Counted from the first letter of the stretch, positions 1 through 7,626 are shown. The stretch: 21,675 nucleotides of DNA from Methanocella sp. (GCF_035506375.1 NZ_DATJPM010000046.1:1-21675), one strand, 5' to 3'. Translations and numbers: made by a program. Notes: generated from the letters alone by a model not told the origin.

Positions 1-30
1 CCTCCGTGGTGCCTCCGTGCCGCCGTGGTG
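1..30. repeat. Short imperfect tandem repeat at window edge
   Basis: Three imperfect copies of a unit like CCTCCGTGGTG lie head to tail (1-11, 12-19 and 20-30). The array is cut by the window start, so its full extent is unknown. It resembles the short CTCCGTGG-type intergenic repeats seen in many environmental prokaryotic genomes. That resemblance is from memory and was not searched. The reading frame stays open through it, but the encoded residues look non-coding. Confidence 0.35.
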
Positions 31-46
31 AGCCCCTGCATCACGT

Positions 47-54
47 TTATGTAT
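47..54 (+). promoter_or_regulatory. Candidate TATA element for the 87-aa gene
   Basis: The TTTATGTA stretch is centred about 28 bases before the ATG at 78. That is the spacing expected of an archaeal TATA box driving a leaderless transcript. No Shine-Dalgarno sequence precedes the ATG, which fits. The match to the TATA consensus is imperfect, so this is tentative. Confidence 0.3.
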
Positions 55-77
55 CATTAAAACGAACCTCTGATCCG

Positions 78-341
78 ATGAGCGTGAATGTCTCGAGTGC
101 GGCGGAGGCCGCGGAGTATGCAGTAAAGGATCTGGCGGCGAAGCTGGGCATACAGCCAGGCAATATTATTGTGGCCGAGAGCCGGGAGATGACATGGCCC
201 GATGCCAGCCTCGGGATGCCGAAGCCTGGAATGGTATACGCCCAGATGCTCACTGAAGGGTATCGTGTCGTGCTCGAGGCTGCAGGAAAGCGGTACGAAT
301 ATCATTTTGGCGAAGGCTCGGTAAGAAAGCGCTCACAGTAA
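78..341 (+). CDS. Small conserved protein of unknown function (PDASLG motif)
   Basis: An 87-residue protein with no signal peptide or membrane segment. Its core reads W-P-D-A-S-L-G-x-P-x-P-G, then an aromatic-rich stretch with GYRVVLE and a KRYEYH end. From memory this pattern recurs in many small bacterial and archaeal proteins of unknown function, often as a single domain or at the C-terminus of secreted proteins. I cannot assign a biochemical role. The frame is open to the window start, but I chose the ATG at 78. Upstream codons overlap a repeat-like sequence and read as non-protein, and a TATA-like element lies about 28 bases upstream, suggesting a leaderless gene. A longer protein starting outside the window is possible. 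Downstream it is separated from sat by about 210 bases with its own promoter, so it is probably monocistronic. Confidence 0.6.
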   Translation: MSVNVSSAAEAAEYAVKDLAAKLGIQPGNIIVAESREMTWPDASLGMPKPGMVYAQMLTEGYRVVLEAAGKRYEYHFGEGSVRKRSQ

Positions 342-355
342 CGGTAAATCCATCA

Positions 356-385
356 CTATTTTCGGGAGGAGCCGCTATTTTCGGG
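356..385. repeat. Two direct copies of an 11-bp element
   Basis: CTATTTTCGGG occurs at 356-366 and again at 375-385, 19 bases start to start (about two helical turns). It lies between the small 5' gene and the sat promoter, roughly 90-110 bases before the sat TATA box. It could be a paired protein-binding site or the 3' end of the upstream transcript. Nothing else in the 342-460 stretch looks like a gene. Confidence 0.35.
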
Positions 386-468
386 GCAAACCGCCATTAC
401 TACCGGCGAGCATCAATGCGCATCGCGTATAACATGCCCTCTACATTCGACGATTATCGTGCAATAGC

Positions 469-477
469 TATAAATAT
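469..477 (+). promoter_or_regulatory. TATA box for sat
   Basis: TATAAATAT is a good archaeal TATA match in a locally AT-rich stretch. Initiation would fall near 497-502 and leave a 5' leader of about 50-55 bases before the sat ATG. That leader holds the inverted repeat at 507-525 and a purine-rich Shine-Dalgarno sequence (AAGGAGAG, 539-546). Confidence 0.55.
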
Positions 478-506
478 CATAAATCCTATTAATTGTTTAG
501 AAAAAT

Positions 507-525
507 CTATAATGATTAATTATAG
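507..525. promoter_or_regulatory. Inverted repeat in the sat leader
   Basis: Perfect 7-bp arms (CTATAAT and ATTATAG) flank the 5-bp spacer GATTA. It sits just downstream of the predicted start of transcription and before the Shine-Dalgarno sequence. This position suits an operator for a dimeric repressor sensing sulfur status. The arms are all A/T except the outer C:G pair, so chance symmetry is possible. Confidence 0.35.
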
Positions 526-552
526 AGATAATAAATTCAAGGAGAGCATATC

Positions 553-2226
553 ATGAGTAGGCCACAGGTAAAGCTCACAAACACAGTCCTTACGGGTAAG
601 GCAAAGGAGACGGCGCTGGAAGAGGCGGCCGAAAGCCTGGCGCGTAACTCCAACACCGTCATGGTCGACGACGAGGCCTGGATCACGGTCGAGATGATAG
701 CCACCGGGGCGCTGAGCCCCTGTACCGGCTTCATGAACGCCGAGGACTATGGCTCGGTCCTGTATTCCGGACGGCTTGCCGATGGCACACCGTGGCCGAC
801 TCCGCTGTCCTTCGCGGTGGCGGGCGAAAGGAACCAGAACGTGCTCAAAGGCCTGAAAAAGGGCGACGTAGCGACGCTTATTAACCGCAATAAAGAGCCC
901 GTCGCCCGGATCATTACCGAGGAAGTCTTCGAGTATGACCGGGAAGAGCGAGCGCAGTGCGTGTTCGGCACCACCGACAAGCGCCATCCGGGCGTCCGTA
1001 GCATCTACGAGCGCATGGGCGACAGGTCGCTTGCCGGCAAGGTCGAGCTTATCAACCGGCCTCACTGGGGGGCCTTCGAAAAGTACCGGCGCACGCCCGA
1101 GGAATGTATCGATTATTTCTACAACAAGAAAGGCGCCCGCACCGTCGTGGGCTTCATCACCGGCGCGAACCCGGTCCACCGGGGCCACGAGCACATCCAC
1201 AGGACGGCGCTCGAAAATAACGACATGCTGCTCATCCAGCCACTCGTACAATTAGCAAAGCCCGAGTACATCCGGTCCGAATACCGTATCCAGGCCTACG
1301 AGACGCTGCTCAATAAATATTATCAGCGCGAGCGCGTGTTGATGAATCCCCTCAGGGTCACGTACATCTTCGCCGGCCCGAGGGAAGCCATCCTGCACGC
1401 CATCGTATCCCGTAACTTCGGAGCCACTCACTTCGCCATCGGCCGGGACCATGCCGGCGTCGGGAGCTATTACGGCGACTACGAGTGCCAGACCATCTTC
1501 GACCGGCTCTACGAGGGCGGCTCGAAAGAGCTGGGCATCGAGCTGATGTCTTTTAGTGAAGTATTCTATTGCGCCCGGTGCGGCACGACGGCGACGGAGA
1601 ATACCTGTCCGCACGGCAAGCAATACCGCATCGCCATCAGCGGCACCGCGATAAGGGAATTGATGCGCTACGGCTATACGCCGCCAAAGGAGATCGTCCG
1701 GCCGGAGGTGGCGCGCATCGCGATGCAGGGTATCCAGCCGAAAGGCCTTGACGAGAACGGCACCTCGGTCTATCCTGTCGGCTCAATCGTAAAAAAAATG
1801 TTCCCCTTCTACCTCGTAGCCAAGAGGCTCGGCGGCAAGTTGCGCGAAAAGCCCCTGAGCTGGGAAGACCTCGGGCTGGAGGATGTCGAGCGCGCCCTGA
1901 TGGACGTCCGGGAGAACTCCGACCGCATCCTGCGGGACATCGCCCACGATACGGAGCTACATTATGACGTCAACCGGGATATGGCCGCCCAGTGGATCAC
2001 TGAGGCGAACGAGTACTGCCGTGACTGCCAGAGCCACGTGATCAAAGCGCTCGAAGAGAAAGCCGCTGCGGCGGACCCGAACGCGGACAACAGGATGTTC
2101 CAGAGCAAGGACGAGGCGGAAAAAGAGCTCGAGGCGGCAAAGTACATTTACGAAAGCATGAACTCGAAGGGCCTGGACCATAAGAAGATCCAGTGGAACC
2201 CGCTCAAGTATAACGAATATCGATAA
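553..2226 (+). CDS. sat: ATP sulfurylase (sulfate adenylyltransferase)
   Basis: Catalyses ATP + sulfate to adenosine phosphosulfate + pyrophosphate, the entry step of sulfate use, in the cytoplasm. Visible motifs: the nucleotide-binding N206-P-V-H209-R-G-H212 (the HxxH-type motif of the family), G297-R-D-H-A-G-V-G, and a Zn-binding C340-x2-C343-x8-C352-x-H354, as in archaeal and many sulfate-reducer enzymes. The protein is 557 residues; typical homomeric Sat is about 380-460. The extra 130-150 residues at the C-terminus are charged and helical, with no APS-kinase P-loop visible. The ATG at 553 follows AAGGAGAG by six bases. No APS/PAPS reductase, APS kinase or sulfite reductase lies in this window, so the rest of the pathway must be elsewhere. 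In a methanogen the likely role is assimilatory; Rice Cluster I archaea have been reported to encode assimilatory sulfate reduction. Confidence 0.9.
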   Translation: MSRPQVKLTNTVLTGKAKETALEEAAESLARNSNTVMVDDEAWITVEMIATGALSPCTGFMNAEDYGSVLYSGRLADGTPWPTPLSFAVAGERNQNVLKGLKKGDVATLINRNKEPVARIITEEVFEYDREERAQCVFGTTDKRHPGVRSIYERMGDRSLAGKVELINRPHWGAFEKYRRTPEECIDYFYNKKGARTVVGFITGANPVHRGHEHIHRTALENNDMLLIQPLVQLAKPEYIRSEYRIQAYETLLNKYYQRERVLMNPLRVTYIFAGPREAILHAIVSRNFGATHFAIGRDHAGVGSYYGDYECQTIFDRLYEGGSKELGIELMSFSEVFYCARCGTTATENTCPHGKQYRIAISGTAIRELMRYGYTPPKEIVRPEVARIAMQGIQPKGLDENGTSVYPVGSIVKKMFPFYLVAKRLGGKLREKPLSWEDLGLEDVERALMDVRENSDRILRDIAHDTELHYDVNRDMAAQWITEANEYCRDCQSHVIKALEEKAAAADPNADNRMFQSKDEAEKELEAAKYIYESMNSKGLDHKKIQWNPLKYNEYR

Positions 2227-2233
2227 AAGAGAT

Positions 2234-2263
2234 GCCGGGCCCTGGCCCGGCCATACTATTTTT
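2234..2263 (+). terminator. Hairpin terminator after sat
   Basis: A perfect 8-bp GC stem (GCCGGGCC at 2234-2241 and GGCCCGGC at 2244-2251) is followed by a short T-rich run (ACTATTTTT). It starts eight bases after the sat stop codon. It lies between the convergent sat and protease genes and could serve both directions. The two-base loop is sterically tight, so the inner pair probably opens. Confidence 0.6.
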
Positions 2264-2319
2264 GCTGTAACGGTTTTCATCCAGACATACACAGCTTTTA
2301 TTCCACACAGCAACTATTT

Positions 2320-3261
2320 TTAAGATGGGCTTTCTGCGAGCTTCATGTCGATGTCCCCGACCTGCGGTCCCCGGCGCACCTTAATCGACATACTGTCCCC
2401 TACTTTTTTCTCCCGCAGCTCGTGCGTGAGCTCGCTCATATCCTTGATATCCTTGTGGTCCGCCGCGACGATGAGGTCCCCCGGGGCGATGCCCGCCTTA
2501 AAGGCCGGGCTGCTCTCGAAGACCCGGGTGACTAATATCCCCTTATCGGCCGGCAATTGATAGTACTGGGCGATCTGCTCGTTGATGCCCACGCCGAGGA
2601 TGCCCAGCCAGGGCCGGATGACTTTTCCATGCTGTATCAGCTCGTCGACGATGTGACTGGCCGACGATATGGGGATCGAGAAGCCGATGCCCTGGGCGAA
2701 CGGAATGTTGGCGGAGTTGATGCCGATGACCTCGCCCCGGATGTTGACCAGGGGGCCTCCGCTGTTTCCGGGATTGATGTGGGCGTCCGTCTGGATGAGA
2801 TTTTCATAAACTCCCTGCTCGGCCTGGATGGTCCGCTTGAGGGCGCTGATGACGCCCACCGTGATGGTGGGGCCCTGCAGGAAGAAGCCGAACGGATTGC
2901 CGATGGCGATGGCCATCTGCCCAACCCGGACATTGTCCGAGTCGCCCAGCGTGGCGGCCGGCAGGCCATCCCCCTCGATCTTTACGACCGCGATGTCCGT
3001 CAGCCGGTCCGTGCCAATGAGCTTTCCCGGGAACTTACGCCCGTCGAACATGGTCACCTCGATGCTTTCGGACTGCTCGACGATGTGGTTATTAGTGAGG
3101 ATCAGACCATTCGGCTCGATGATGACGCCCGACCCCATTCCCCGTAGCGGGACGACGTTCATATAGTAGTCGTGCACGAGCCTGACTGTATTGATGTTGA
3201 CCACCGATGGGCTCACCTTCTCAATGGTCTCGATTAATTCGCCCTCGCAAATTGGAAGCAT
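2320..3261 (-). CDS. HtrA/DegP-family trypsin-like serine protease with PDZ domain
   Basis: An S1C-family protease of 313 residues from the ATG at 3261. The catalytic triad is visible: His in LTNNHIVE (about 59), Asp in RLTDIAVV (89) and Ser in NPGNSGGP (167). A single PDZ domain fills roughly residues 215-305 (GILVTRVFESSPAFKAGI core). Bacterial HtrA proteins are usually exported. This one has neither a signal peptide nor a membrane anchor, so a cytoplasmic quality-control protease is inferred. I prefer the ATG because GGGTG lies about six bases upstream; a GTG at 3270 would add three residues. A TATA-like TTATA at 3296-3300 lies about 25-30 bases before these starts. The gene is divergent from the YkgJ-type gene and convergent with sat. 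Confidence 0.92.
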   Translation of the reverse strand: MLPICEGELIETIEKVSPSVVNINTVRLVHDYYMNVVPLRGMGSGVIIEPNGLILTNNHIVEQSESIEVTMFDGRKFPGKLIGTDRLTDIAVVKIEGDGLPAATLGDSDNVRVGQMAIAIGNPFGFFLQGPTITVGVISALKRTIQAEQGVYENLIQTDAHINPGNSGGPLVNIRGEVIGINSANIPFAQGIGFSIPISSASHIVDELIQHGKVIRPWLGILGVGINEQIAQYYQLPADKGILVTRVFESSPAFKAGIAPGDLIVAADHKDIKDMSELTHELREKKVGDSMSIKVRRGPQVGDIDMKLAESPS

Positions 3262-3337
3262 CCACAACACCCAGATACTGTGTTAATAGCGAAGGTATAA
3301 TACATTTAGGCGGGCATTTTGCAGGGGCCGGTAATCG

Positions 3338-3350
3338 TTTTATAATAATA
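3338..3350 (+). promoter_or_regulatory. TATA box for the YkgJ-type gene
   Basis: TTTATAATAATA is centred about 30 bases before the ATG at 3374, which implies a very short or absent leader. The GATAGGT just before the ATG is too close to act as a normal ribosome-binding site, which supports leaderless translation. Confidence 0.5.
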
Positions 3351-3373
3351 GCGACTAGTCCTGTTGATAGGTA

Positions 3374-3895
3374 ATGCCCGACTTCGAATGCGCATGCTGC
3401 GGCCTATGCTGTAAACGCGACCCGTATTATGCGGTGTCCCTGCTGGACATCGAGACGATCAGCGCCGGCCTGGGAATGAGCCCCGTAGAATTCTTTAATC
3501 GCTATTGTGCCGTTGTCGATACGCCCGGCGGCTTCCGCTATCCCGTTATCCTTGCCCCCGAGGGTTGCCCATTCCTGAAGGATAAGCTGTGCGGCATCCA
3601 CAATATTAAGCCCATCGGCTGCCGCGTATTCCCCGAGTCCTCGCTGCTGCCCGTGACCATCCTGAAAAAAAGTGTCCGGGCCATCCAGAGCTGCGCCATA
3701 CTCTCGCTGCCCGACTCAGATGAGCCGCTGAAAACCGACCATGAGCTTATGGCGAAAAGGGACTTGAGCTTTGAGCATACGAAGGCATATTTTGAAGAGC
3801 GTGAAGATTTTGATGAGCCTTCCTGGGCAGTGGCGAAAGATAACCTGATAAAGGTGCTCTCTGATGTTGCACGGAACTACCGGCCCTGGTCGTGA
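3374..3895 (+). CDS. YkgJ-family (UPF0153) cysteine-cluster protein
   Basis: A 173-residue protein with the family's signature: C6-x-C8-C9-x2-C12-C13 at the N-terminus, then C65-P-F-L, C73 and C83-R-V-F-P. The order (CCGLCC, then EGCPFL, LCGIH, and a second GCRVFP block) is the standard YkgJ layout, annotated as a putative zinc- or iron-binding cluster. The molecular role of the family is not established. Some members are linked to flagellin N-methylation, but nothing here supports that. No membrane segment or signal peptide is present. The C-terminal 70 residues are acidic and helical. The gene is monocistronic, with its own TATA box, and convergent with the phosphoesterase gene across a 46-bp AT-rich gap. 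Confidence 0.85.
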   Translation: MPDFECACCGLCCKRDPYYAVSLLDIETISAGLGMSPVEFFNRYCAVVDTPGGFRYPVILAPEGCPFLKDKLCGIHNIKPIGCRVFPESSLLPVTILKKSVRAIQSCAILSLPDSDEPLKTDHELMAKRDLSFEHTKAYFEEREDFDEPSWAVAKDNLIKVLSDVARNYRPWS

Positions 3896-3941
3896 AAATA
3901 GTGCATATCTCTCTGTATCATATATATTTGATTTATATTGA

Positions 3942-4817
3942 TTAAGGCCGGTAATGCTTCCGGCGCCGGTATTTCCGGGACTTATCGGTCGGCACCTTAA
4001 ATTTCTCGCGGGAGTATTTCCGCAGGTTATCGATGGTGCCCATGAAGGTGCCGTCCAGCAAATAGACCTGGGCTTCCTCGAGGCGGATGGCGCGCGATGT
4101 AAAGAGCGGCCCCAGCAGGTCGTCGTGCCATGACTCGTTGAAGGCGATGCCGCCACATAATTCGTTGAACGAGGGCACAATATATATCTCGGGGTCCGAC
4201 CACTCGAATTCCTCCGGCTTATAGTTCGCCCTGACGACACTCTCGTCGAGCTTCGCCTTGATCCAGGCCTGCCTGGTGATGGTATGGCCGACGTTGTCCG
4301 TGAGCTTCACGGTCGGGTGGTTGTGCGATATGACCCAGTGCTTGCACTTCAAGAGCGAGGGGCCGGGCCAGGTGTGCCCGTGGAAATAGGCCACACCGTC
4401 AATTACGGCGCCCCTGGAGTCGTGAAGATTAATATCCGGATTGCGGGGAATGAGCTTCTCGATGTTTCCGTCATGATTGCCCGGTATGATATCGACGATG
4501 GCGCTTTTCGCCAGCTCGCTCAGGAACATCGGCACCTCGTCCACTTCCTGAAAAGATGTCCGTGGTACATTATGCTTGATATCGCCTAAAAGAATGATGC
4601 GGTCGGGATTTGCCTGGCCGATATAGCCCTTGATGCGATCCATGCGCCCTGCTATCTGCGACGGAATGTTGATGCCGCTGTGGTACAGGTCGTACTCGAT
4701 GCCCAGGTGGACGTCCGCGATGACCAGCGACGTGTCCTCGTTCCTGACCACGAGCGCCGGGGCGTCGAGCAGGGGCGTAAGCTCAACCAATAACAAAACT
4801 CCGCCACTTAGTTGCAT
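3942..4817 (-). CDS. Archaeal SbcD/Mre11-related metallophosphoesterase
   Basis: A calcineurin-like phosphoesterase of 291 residues. Metal-binding motifs appear in order: A-D35-V-H37-L-G, G-D79, G-N114-H115-D, and H146-G-H148. It matches the length and order of the small archaeal SbcD/Mre11-related putative phosphoesterases, which lack the DNA-capping and Rad50-binding parts of true Mre11. There is no rad50/sbcC neighbour. Substrate unknown; a phosphodiesterase acting on nucleic acid or nucleotides is the family expectation. The last 25 residues are strongly basic (KSRKYRRRKHYRP) and may bind nucleic acid. The ATG at 4817 lacks a clear Shine-Dalgarno sequence. A TTG near residue 10, preceded by GGCGGAG, would begin close to VELTPLLDAPAL, where the family homology starts, and is a credible alternative. 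Confidence 0.85.
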   Translation of the reverse strand: MQLSGGVLLLVELTPLLDAPALVVRNEDTSLVIADVHLGIEYDLYHSGINIPSQIAGRMDRIKGYIGQANPDRIILLGDIKHNVPRTSFQEVDEVPMFLSELAKSAIVDIIPGNHDGNIEKLIPRNPDINLHDSRGAVIDGVAYFHGHTWPGPSLLKCKHWVISHNHPTVKLTDNVGHTITRQAWIKAKLDESVVRANYKPEEFEWSDPEIYIVPSFNELCGGIAFNESWHDDLLGPLFTSRAIRLEEAQVYLLDGTFMGTIDNLRKYSREKFKVPTDKSRKYRRRKHYRP

Positions 4818-4881
4818 TTACACGTTGATATCCTTTGTCATTTTTCATTTTAAGAAAGCATAATTATTAAAAATAAGATGA

Positions 4882-6006
4882 CTAGGTGGTCAGCTTGATA
4901 TCCAGTATGGTATCGTTTACGAAGATCCTGGGGGTGCTATCCTGCATGATGGTACCGTACGCCGTGGACCAGACCTTCAATCGATAAGTCTGGTTCTTCT
5001 TCAGGACGATCGTATAGTAGCCGTCCTCGACGGAGGTGACTGTATTCGTCGTATAATTATCATAAAAGCTTACCGCGATGTTGGTCGCCGGCCATTTATT
5101 GACGATGACGCGCCCTGACACCTTCACGATGTTCGTATCGTTGAGGTCGACCATCTTTCCCGAGACGTAGTCGTACTCGCCCGTATAGATCACGGGCGGC
5201 AGCAGGATGACGGAGCCGTTCCGGCTCATGATGAAATTCGTCGTAAGCGGCTGATACCCGGGAAGCCTGAAATCGAGATAGATGACGCTCCCGTTCTCGA
5301 AGTTATAATGGCTCACGTCCACGATGATGGTGGCCGAATCGTTACGGCCGAGCAGCGAGCCGGAGAGGTTGTGGACCTTCCACAGGCAGGAGTCCCCGGA
5401 ATATTCCCAGGCGTTCGGCGTTATCGTCTGGTTATTCATGCGGACCGTCACGGTCATTTGCTGGAGGTCGGCCGGATTATTTCCGGCTTTCAGGCTGACG
5501 GGCAGGTAGTATTTACCCCGGCCAATATCGTACCGGTCCGTCCCGTTGACGACGACAGGCGATGGCGGAACGGGCGTGACAGTGGGCTTTATCGCGGTGG
5601 CACTGGAGGCTGGAACGGCGGACGCGTTAGAGCCGTTCACTATAATCATATTGACTTGCTCCGGCGGCTGAACGTGAAATATGAAAACGGCCGAGACTAT
5701 GGCCAGCACGATAACGATCATTGCCGGGGCGATGATGAAAAGACGATTCCGGCCCACGTCGGCCCTTTTATAGGGGAGCTTGTTCTTGTCCATGTACCTG
5801 TAGATCATGTCCTTATTCTTGTAGTCAAAAGTAAATCCGCAGGAACTGCATTTCCCCACGACCTTTTCGCCGACGGCCAGCTTTACAAGCGGAAGAGTAT
5901 CCACTTCCTGGGTGAACGATATCGGGTTGTTTTTATTACAATGGGGACAGGAAAGGTCTATAGTAGCTAAAGGAACCTGCGTTTTTCCCACAAAAACTAC
6001 TCCCAT
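4882..6006 (-). CDS. Zinc-ribbon membrane protein with sequon-rich outer domain
   Basis: 374 residues from the ATG at 6006. In order: a zinc ribbon (C20-x2-C23 and C53-x2-C56), a basic linker, one membrane segment at about 89-111, a Thr/Pro/Ser-rich stalk, then about 240 residues of beta-rich sequence ending in a carboxypeptidase-regulatory-like fold (KVSGRVIVNKWPATNIAVSF and onward). I count about twelve N-x-S/T sequons, all after the membrane segment. The ribbon is therefore probably cytoplasmic and the tail a glycosylated surface domain. Function unknown. A frame opening 24 codons further upstream exists, but those codons overlap the TATA-like palindrome at 6049-6064, so I rejected that start. 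A 64-bp AT-rich gap separates it from the phosphoesterase gene, with T-runs that could terminate transcription. Confidence 0.8.
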   Translation of the reverse strand: MGVVFVGKTQVPLATIDLSCPHCNKNNPISFTQEVDTLPLVKLAVGEKVVGKCSSCGFTFDYKNKDMIYRYMDKNKLPYKRADVGRNRLFIIAPAMIVIVLAIVSAVFIFHVQPPEQVNMIIVNGSNASAVPASSATAIKPTVTPVPPSPVVVNGTDRYDIGRGKYYLPVSLKAGNNPADLQQMTVTVRMNNQTITPNAWEYSGDSCLWKVHNLSGSLLGRNDSATIIVDVSHYNFENGSVIYLDFRLPGYQPLTTNFIMSRNGSVILLPPVIYTGEYDYVSGKMVDLNDTNIVKVSGRVIVNKWPATNIAVSFYDNYTTNTVTSVEDGYYTIVLKKNQTYRLKVWSTAYGTIMQDSTPRIFVNDTILDIKLTT

Positions 6007-6048
6007 AAGATTAAATTCAAAATATCCGGTAAAGTTAAAAAATATTTC

Positions 6049-6064
6049 CTTATAGTAATATAAG
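6049..6064. promoter_or_regulatory. Bidirectional TATA-like palindrome
   Basis: CTTATA and TATAAG flank GTAA, giving a TATA-like element readable on both strands. On the plus strand it lies 42-57 bases before the VWA gene's ATG (6106). On the minus strand it is 43-58 bases before the zinc-ribbon gene's ATG (6006). Leaders of about 20-30 bases would result each way. It may be a shared core promoter for the divergent pair. Confidence 0.5.
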
Positions 6065-6105
6065 CGTGGGGAGCGCATATTACTGCGGGATGAAAGCCTC
6101 TATAG

Positions 6106-7626
6106 ATGAGCGAATTCGGATCGTTCGACGCGCTCCTGGACGACGAGGAGATCAGGGAGACTATCGCGCTGCCCAGGAATATCCCGAGAAAGAACCGGGA
6201 GGATATCGCCCATGTGCTCTACCGGGAGATCGCGCTGGGAGAGGACTACGAGGTCAAGGATGTCGGCCGCTTCATCGACCGGTTTGGCATATTTTACCTG
6301 TTATTGATCGCGTTAAAGAGCTCGGACGAATGGGCCCGGCTAAAGGAACTGGCGTCTGCAAGCCGTATTTCTGCGCTCATCATACTCCGCATCCTGCTGA
6401 CGGAAGTGTTCGACCTCCTCGAGGATTTCGGGCGGTTCGAGCCCGCCATAAAAGATATATTATCGAGCGAGCTGTTGCCATATTTGGAACGTTTTCAGGC
6501 GATCCTGGAAAGCACGCTGGAGCTGTGGCAGCGGAGAGCCGGAGGAGAAAGGCCGACAGCCGAGGCCATTTCAAAGAAAGAAGTGAGCCGGATGCCGGAG
6601 CTTATAGGCCGCTTTGAGGAGGGCCGGGCATCGAGGCGATTCCTTGATATCGTATCCAGGGACGTACTCATGGCCCGTATCATGGGGCAGGTGAGCGAGA
6701 TCGAGGGCCACCTCGAGTCGCTGGAGATGCTCACGCTGTTATATCCGGGCCGGGGCTGGGACCGCTCCATGCTCGAGCTTCACCGCACCTATTTCGCCAA
6801 TCTCCATAAGTATTCGAAGATCGTGGAGCGCAACGATGACCTGAAAAAGATACTGGACCTCATCGGCCGTATCGAGATGGAATACGGCGCCAGGCGCCAG
6901 TCGATGGCCAGCTACAGCCATTCCGAGCTTTACTCTGTCACGACTTCGGGCGATATCCAGCACATGCTCCCGGTAGAAAGCGTCAAGCTACAGGATGAAA
7001 CGCTAAGAAATCTTTTTTTCGCTAATTGGATTGAGAAAAAGCTGTTAACCTATGAGCTGAAAGGACTGAATCTTGCCGACGGCCCTAAAAAAAGACGCGG
7101 CCCCATGGTGGCGATGGTAGACACGTCGGGCTCCATGCATGGCGGCCCGGAGATCGTGGCAAAGTCCATAATCCTGGCCCTGGTCCGGCGCATGCTGAAG
7201 GAGGGCAGAGACGTCAAGGTCTATTTGTTCTCGTCGGCAGGGCAGACGAAGGATATCGAGCTGACGGACACGAAGAAGATGGCCTCCGAGTTTTTGGATT
7301 TTCTCAACTATACGTTCGAGGGAGGCACCGACTTTAACACCGCGCTCCGGGAGGGGGTGGAAGCCCTGCGAAAGAAGCGATACATGAACGCCGATATACT
7401 CTTCATTACGGACGGCCTGTCCGTTGTGAACGACGAGCATATCATAATGAGCGTAGAGGAAATGAAAAGAAGCCATGGCAACCGTATTTTCACGATCGTC
7501 GTGGGCAACGATAGCGCGGGCGGCATAGACTACATTTCGGACCACGTCTTCATCCTCGACAAAGCCGACCGCTGGGACCCGGAGGCCAGCCCGGCCAACG
7601 CCATCCGGCTCATATCTGCACGATGA
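6106..7626 (+). CDS. VWA-domain protein (ViaA/CoxE-like)
   Basis: 506 residues. The N-terminal 300 or so are helical and charged with no recognisable motif. The C-terminal third is a von Willebrand A domain with a complete metal-ion-dependent adhesion site: D339-T-S-G-S343, T408 in GGTDF, and D436 in FITDG. This layout (long helical part, then VWA) resembles ViaA/CoxE proteins, which normally work with a MoxR/RavA AAA+ ATPase as metal-insertion or remodelling chaperones. No AAA+ gene is adjacent on either side. There is no signal peptide or membrane segment, so it is cytoplasmic. The stop codon overlaps the DUF2115 gene start by four bases (ATGA), so the two are probably translationally coupled. 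It is divergent from the zinc-ribbon gene across the palindromic TATA element. Confidence 0.82.
   Translation: MSEFGSFDALLDDEEIRETIALPRNIPRKNREDIAHVLYREIALGEDYEVKDVGRFIDRFGIFYLLLIALKSSDEWARLKELASASRISALIILRILLTEVFDLLEDFGRFEPAIKDILSSELLPYLERFQAILESTLELWQRRAGGERPTAEAISKKEVSRMPELIGRFEEGRASRRFLDIVSRDVLMARIMGQVSEIEGHLESLEMLTLLYPGRGWDRSMLELHRTYFANLHKYSKIVERNDDLKKILDLIGRIEMEYGARRQSMASYSHSELYSVTTSGDIQHMLPVESVKLQDETLRNLFFANWIEKKLLTYELKGLNLADGPKKRRGPMVAMVDTSGSMHGGPEIVAKSIILALVRRMLKEGRDVKVYLFSSAGQTKDIELTDTKKMASEFLDFLNYTFEGGTDFNTALREGVEALRKKRYMNADILFITDGLSVVNDEHIIMSVEEMKRSHGNRIFTIVVGNDSAGGIDYISDHVFILDKADRWDPEASPANAIRLISAR

Noticed and set aside
520..1251. 243-codon open frame on the minus strand across the sat gene
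   Set aside because: It is antisense to conserved sat motifs and reads as the low-stop shadow typical of GC-rich codons; no family pattern or start context.
2557..3147. 196-codon plus-strand frame across the HtrA-type gene
   Set aside because: Asp/Gly/Val-rich antisense shadow of a gene with a full catalytic triad.
3896..3941. Possible small RNA or terminator between the YkgJ-type and phosphoesterase genes
   Set aside because: Only 46 AT-rich bases with no stable stem; nothing beyond ordinary convergent spacing.
5308..5970. 220-codon plus-strand frame across the zinc-ribbon gene
   Set aside because: Lacks any recognisable motif. The minus strand has the cysteine pairs, membrane segment and sequon pattern that identify the true gene.
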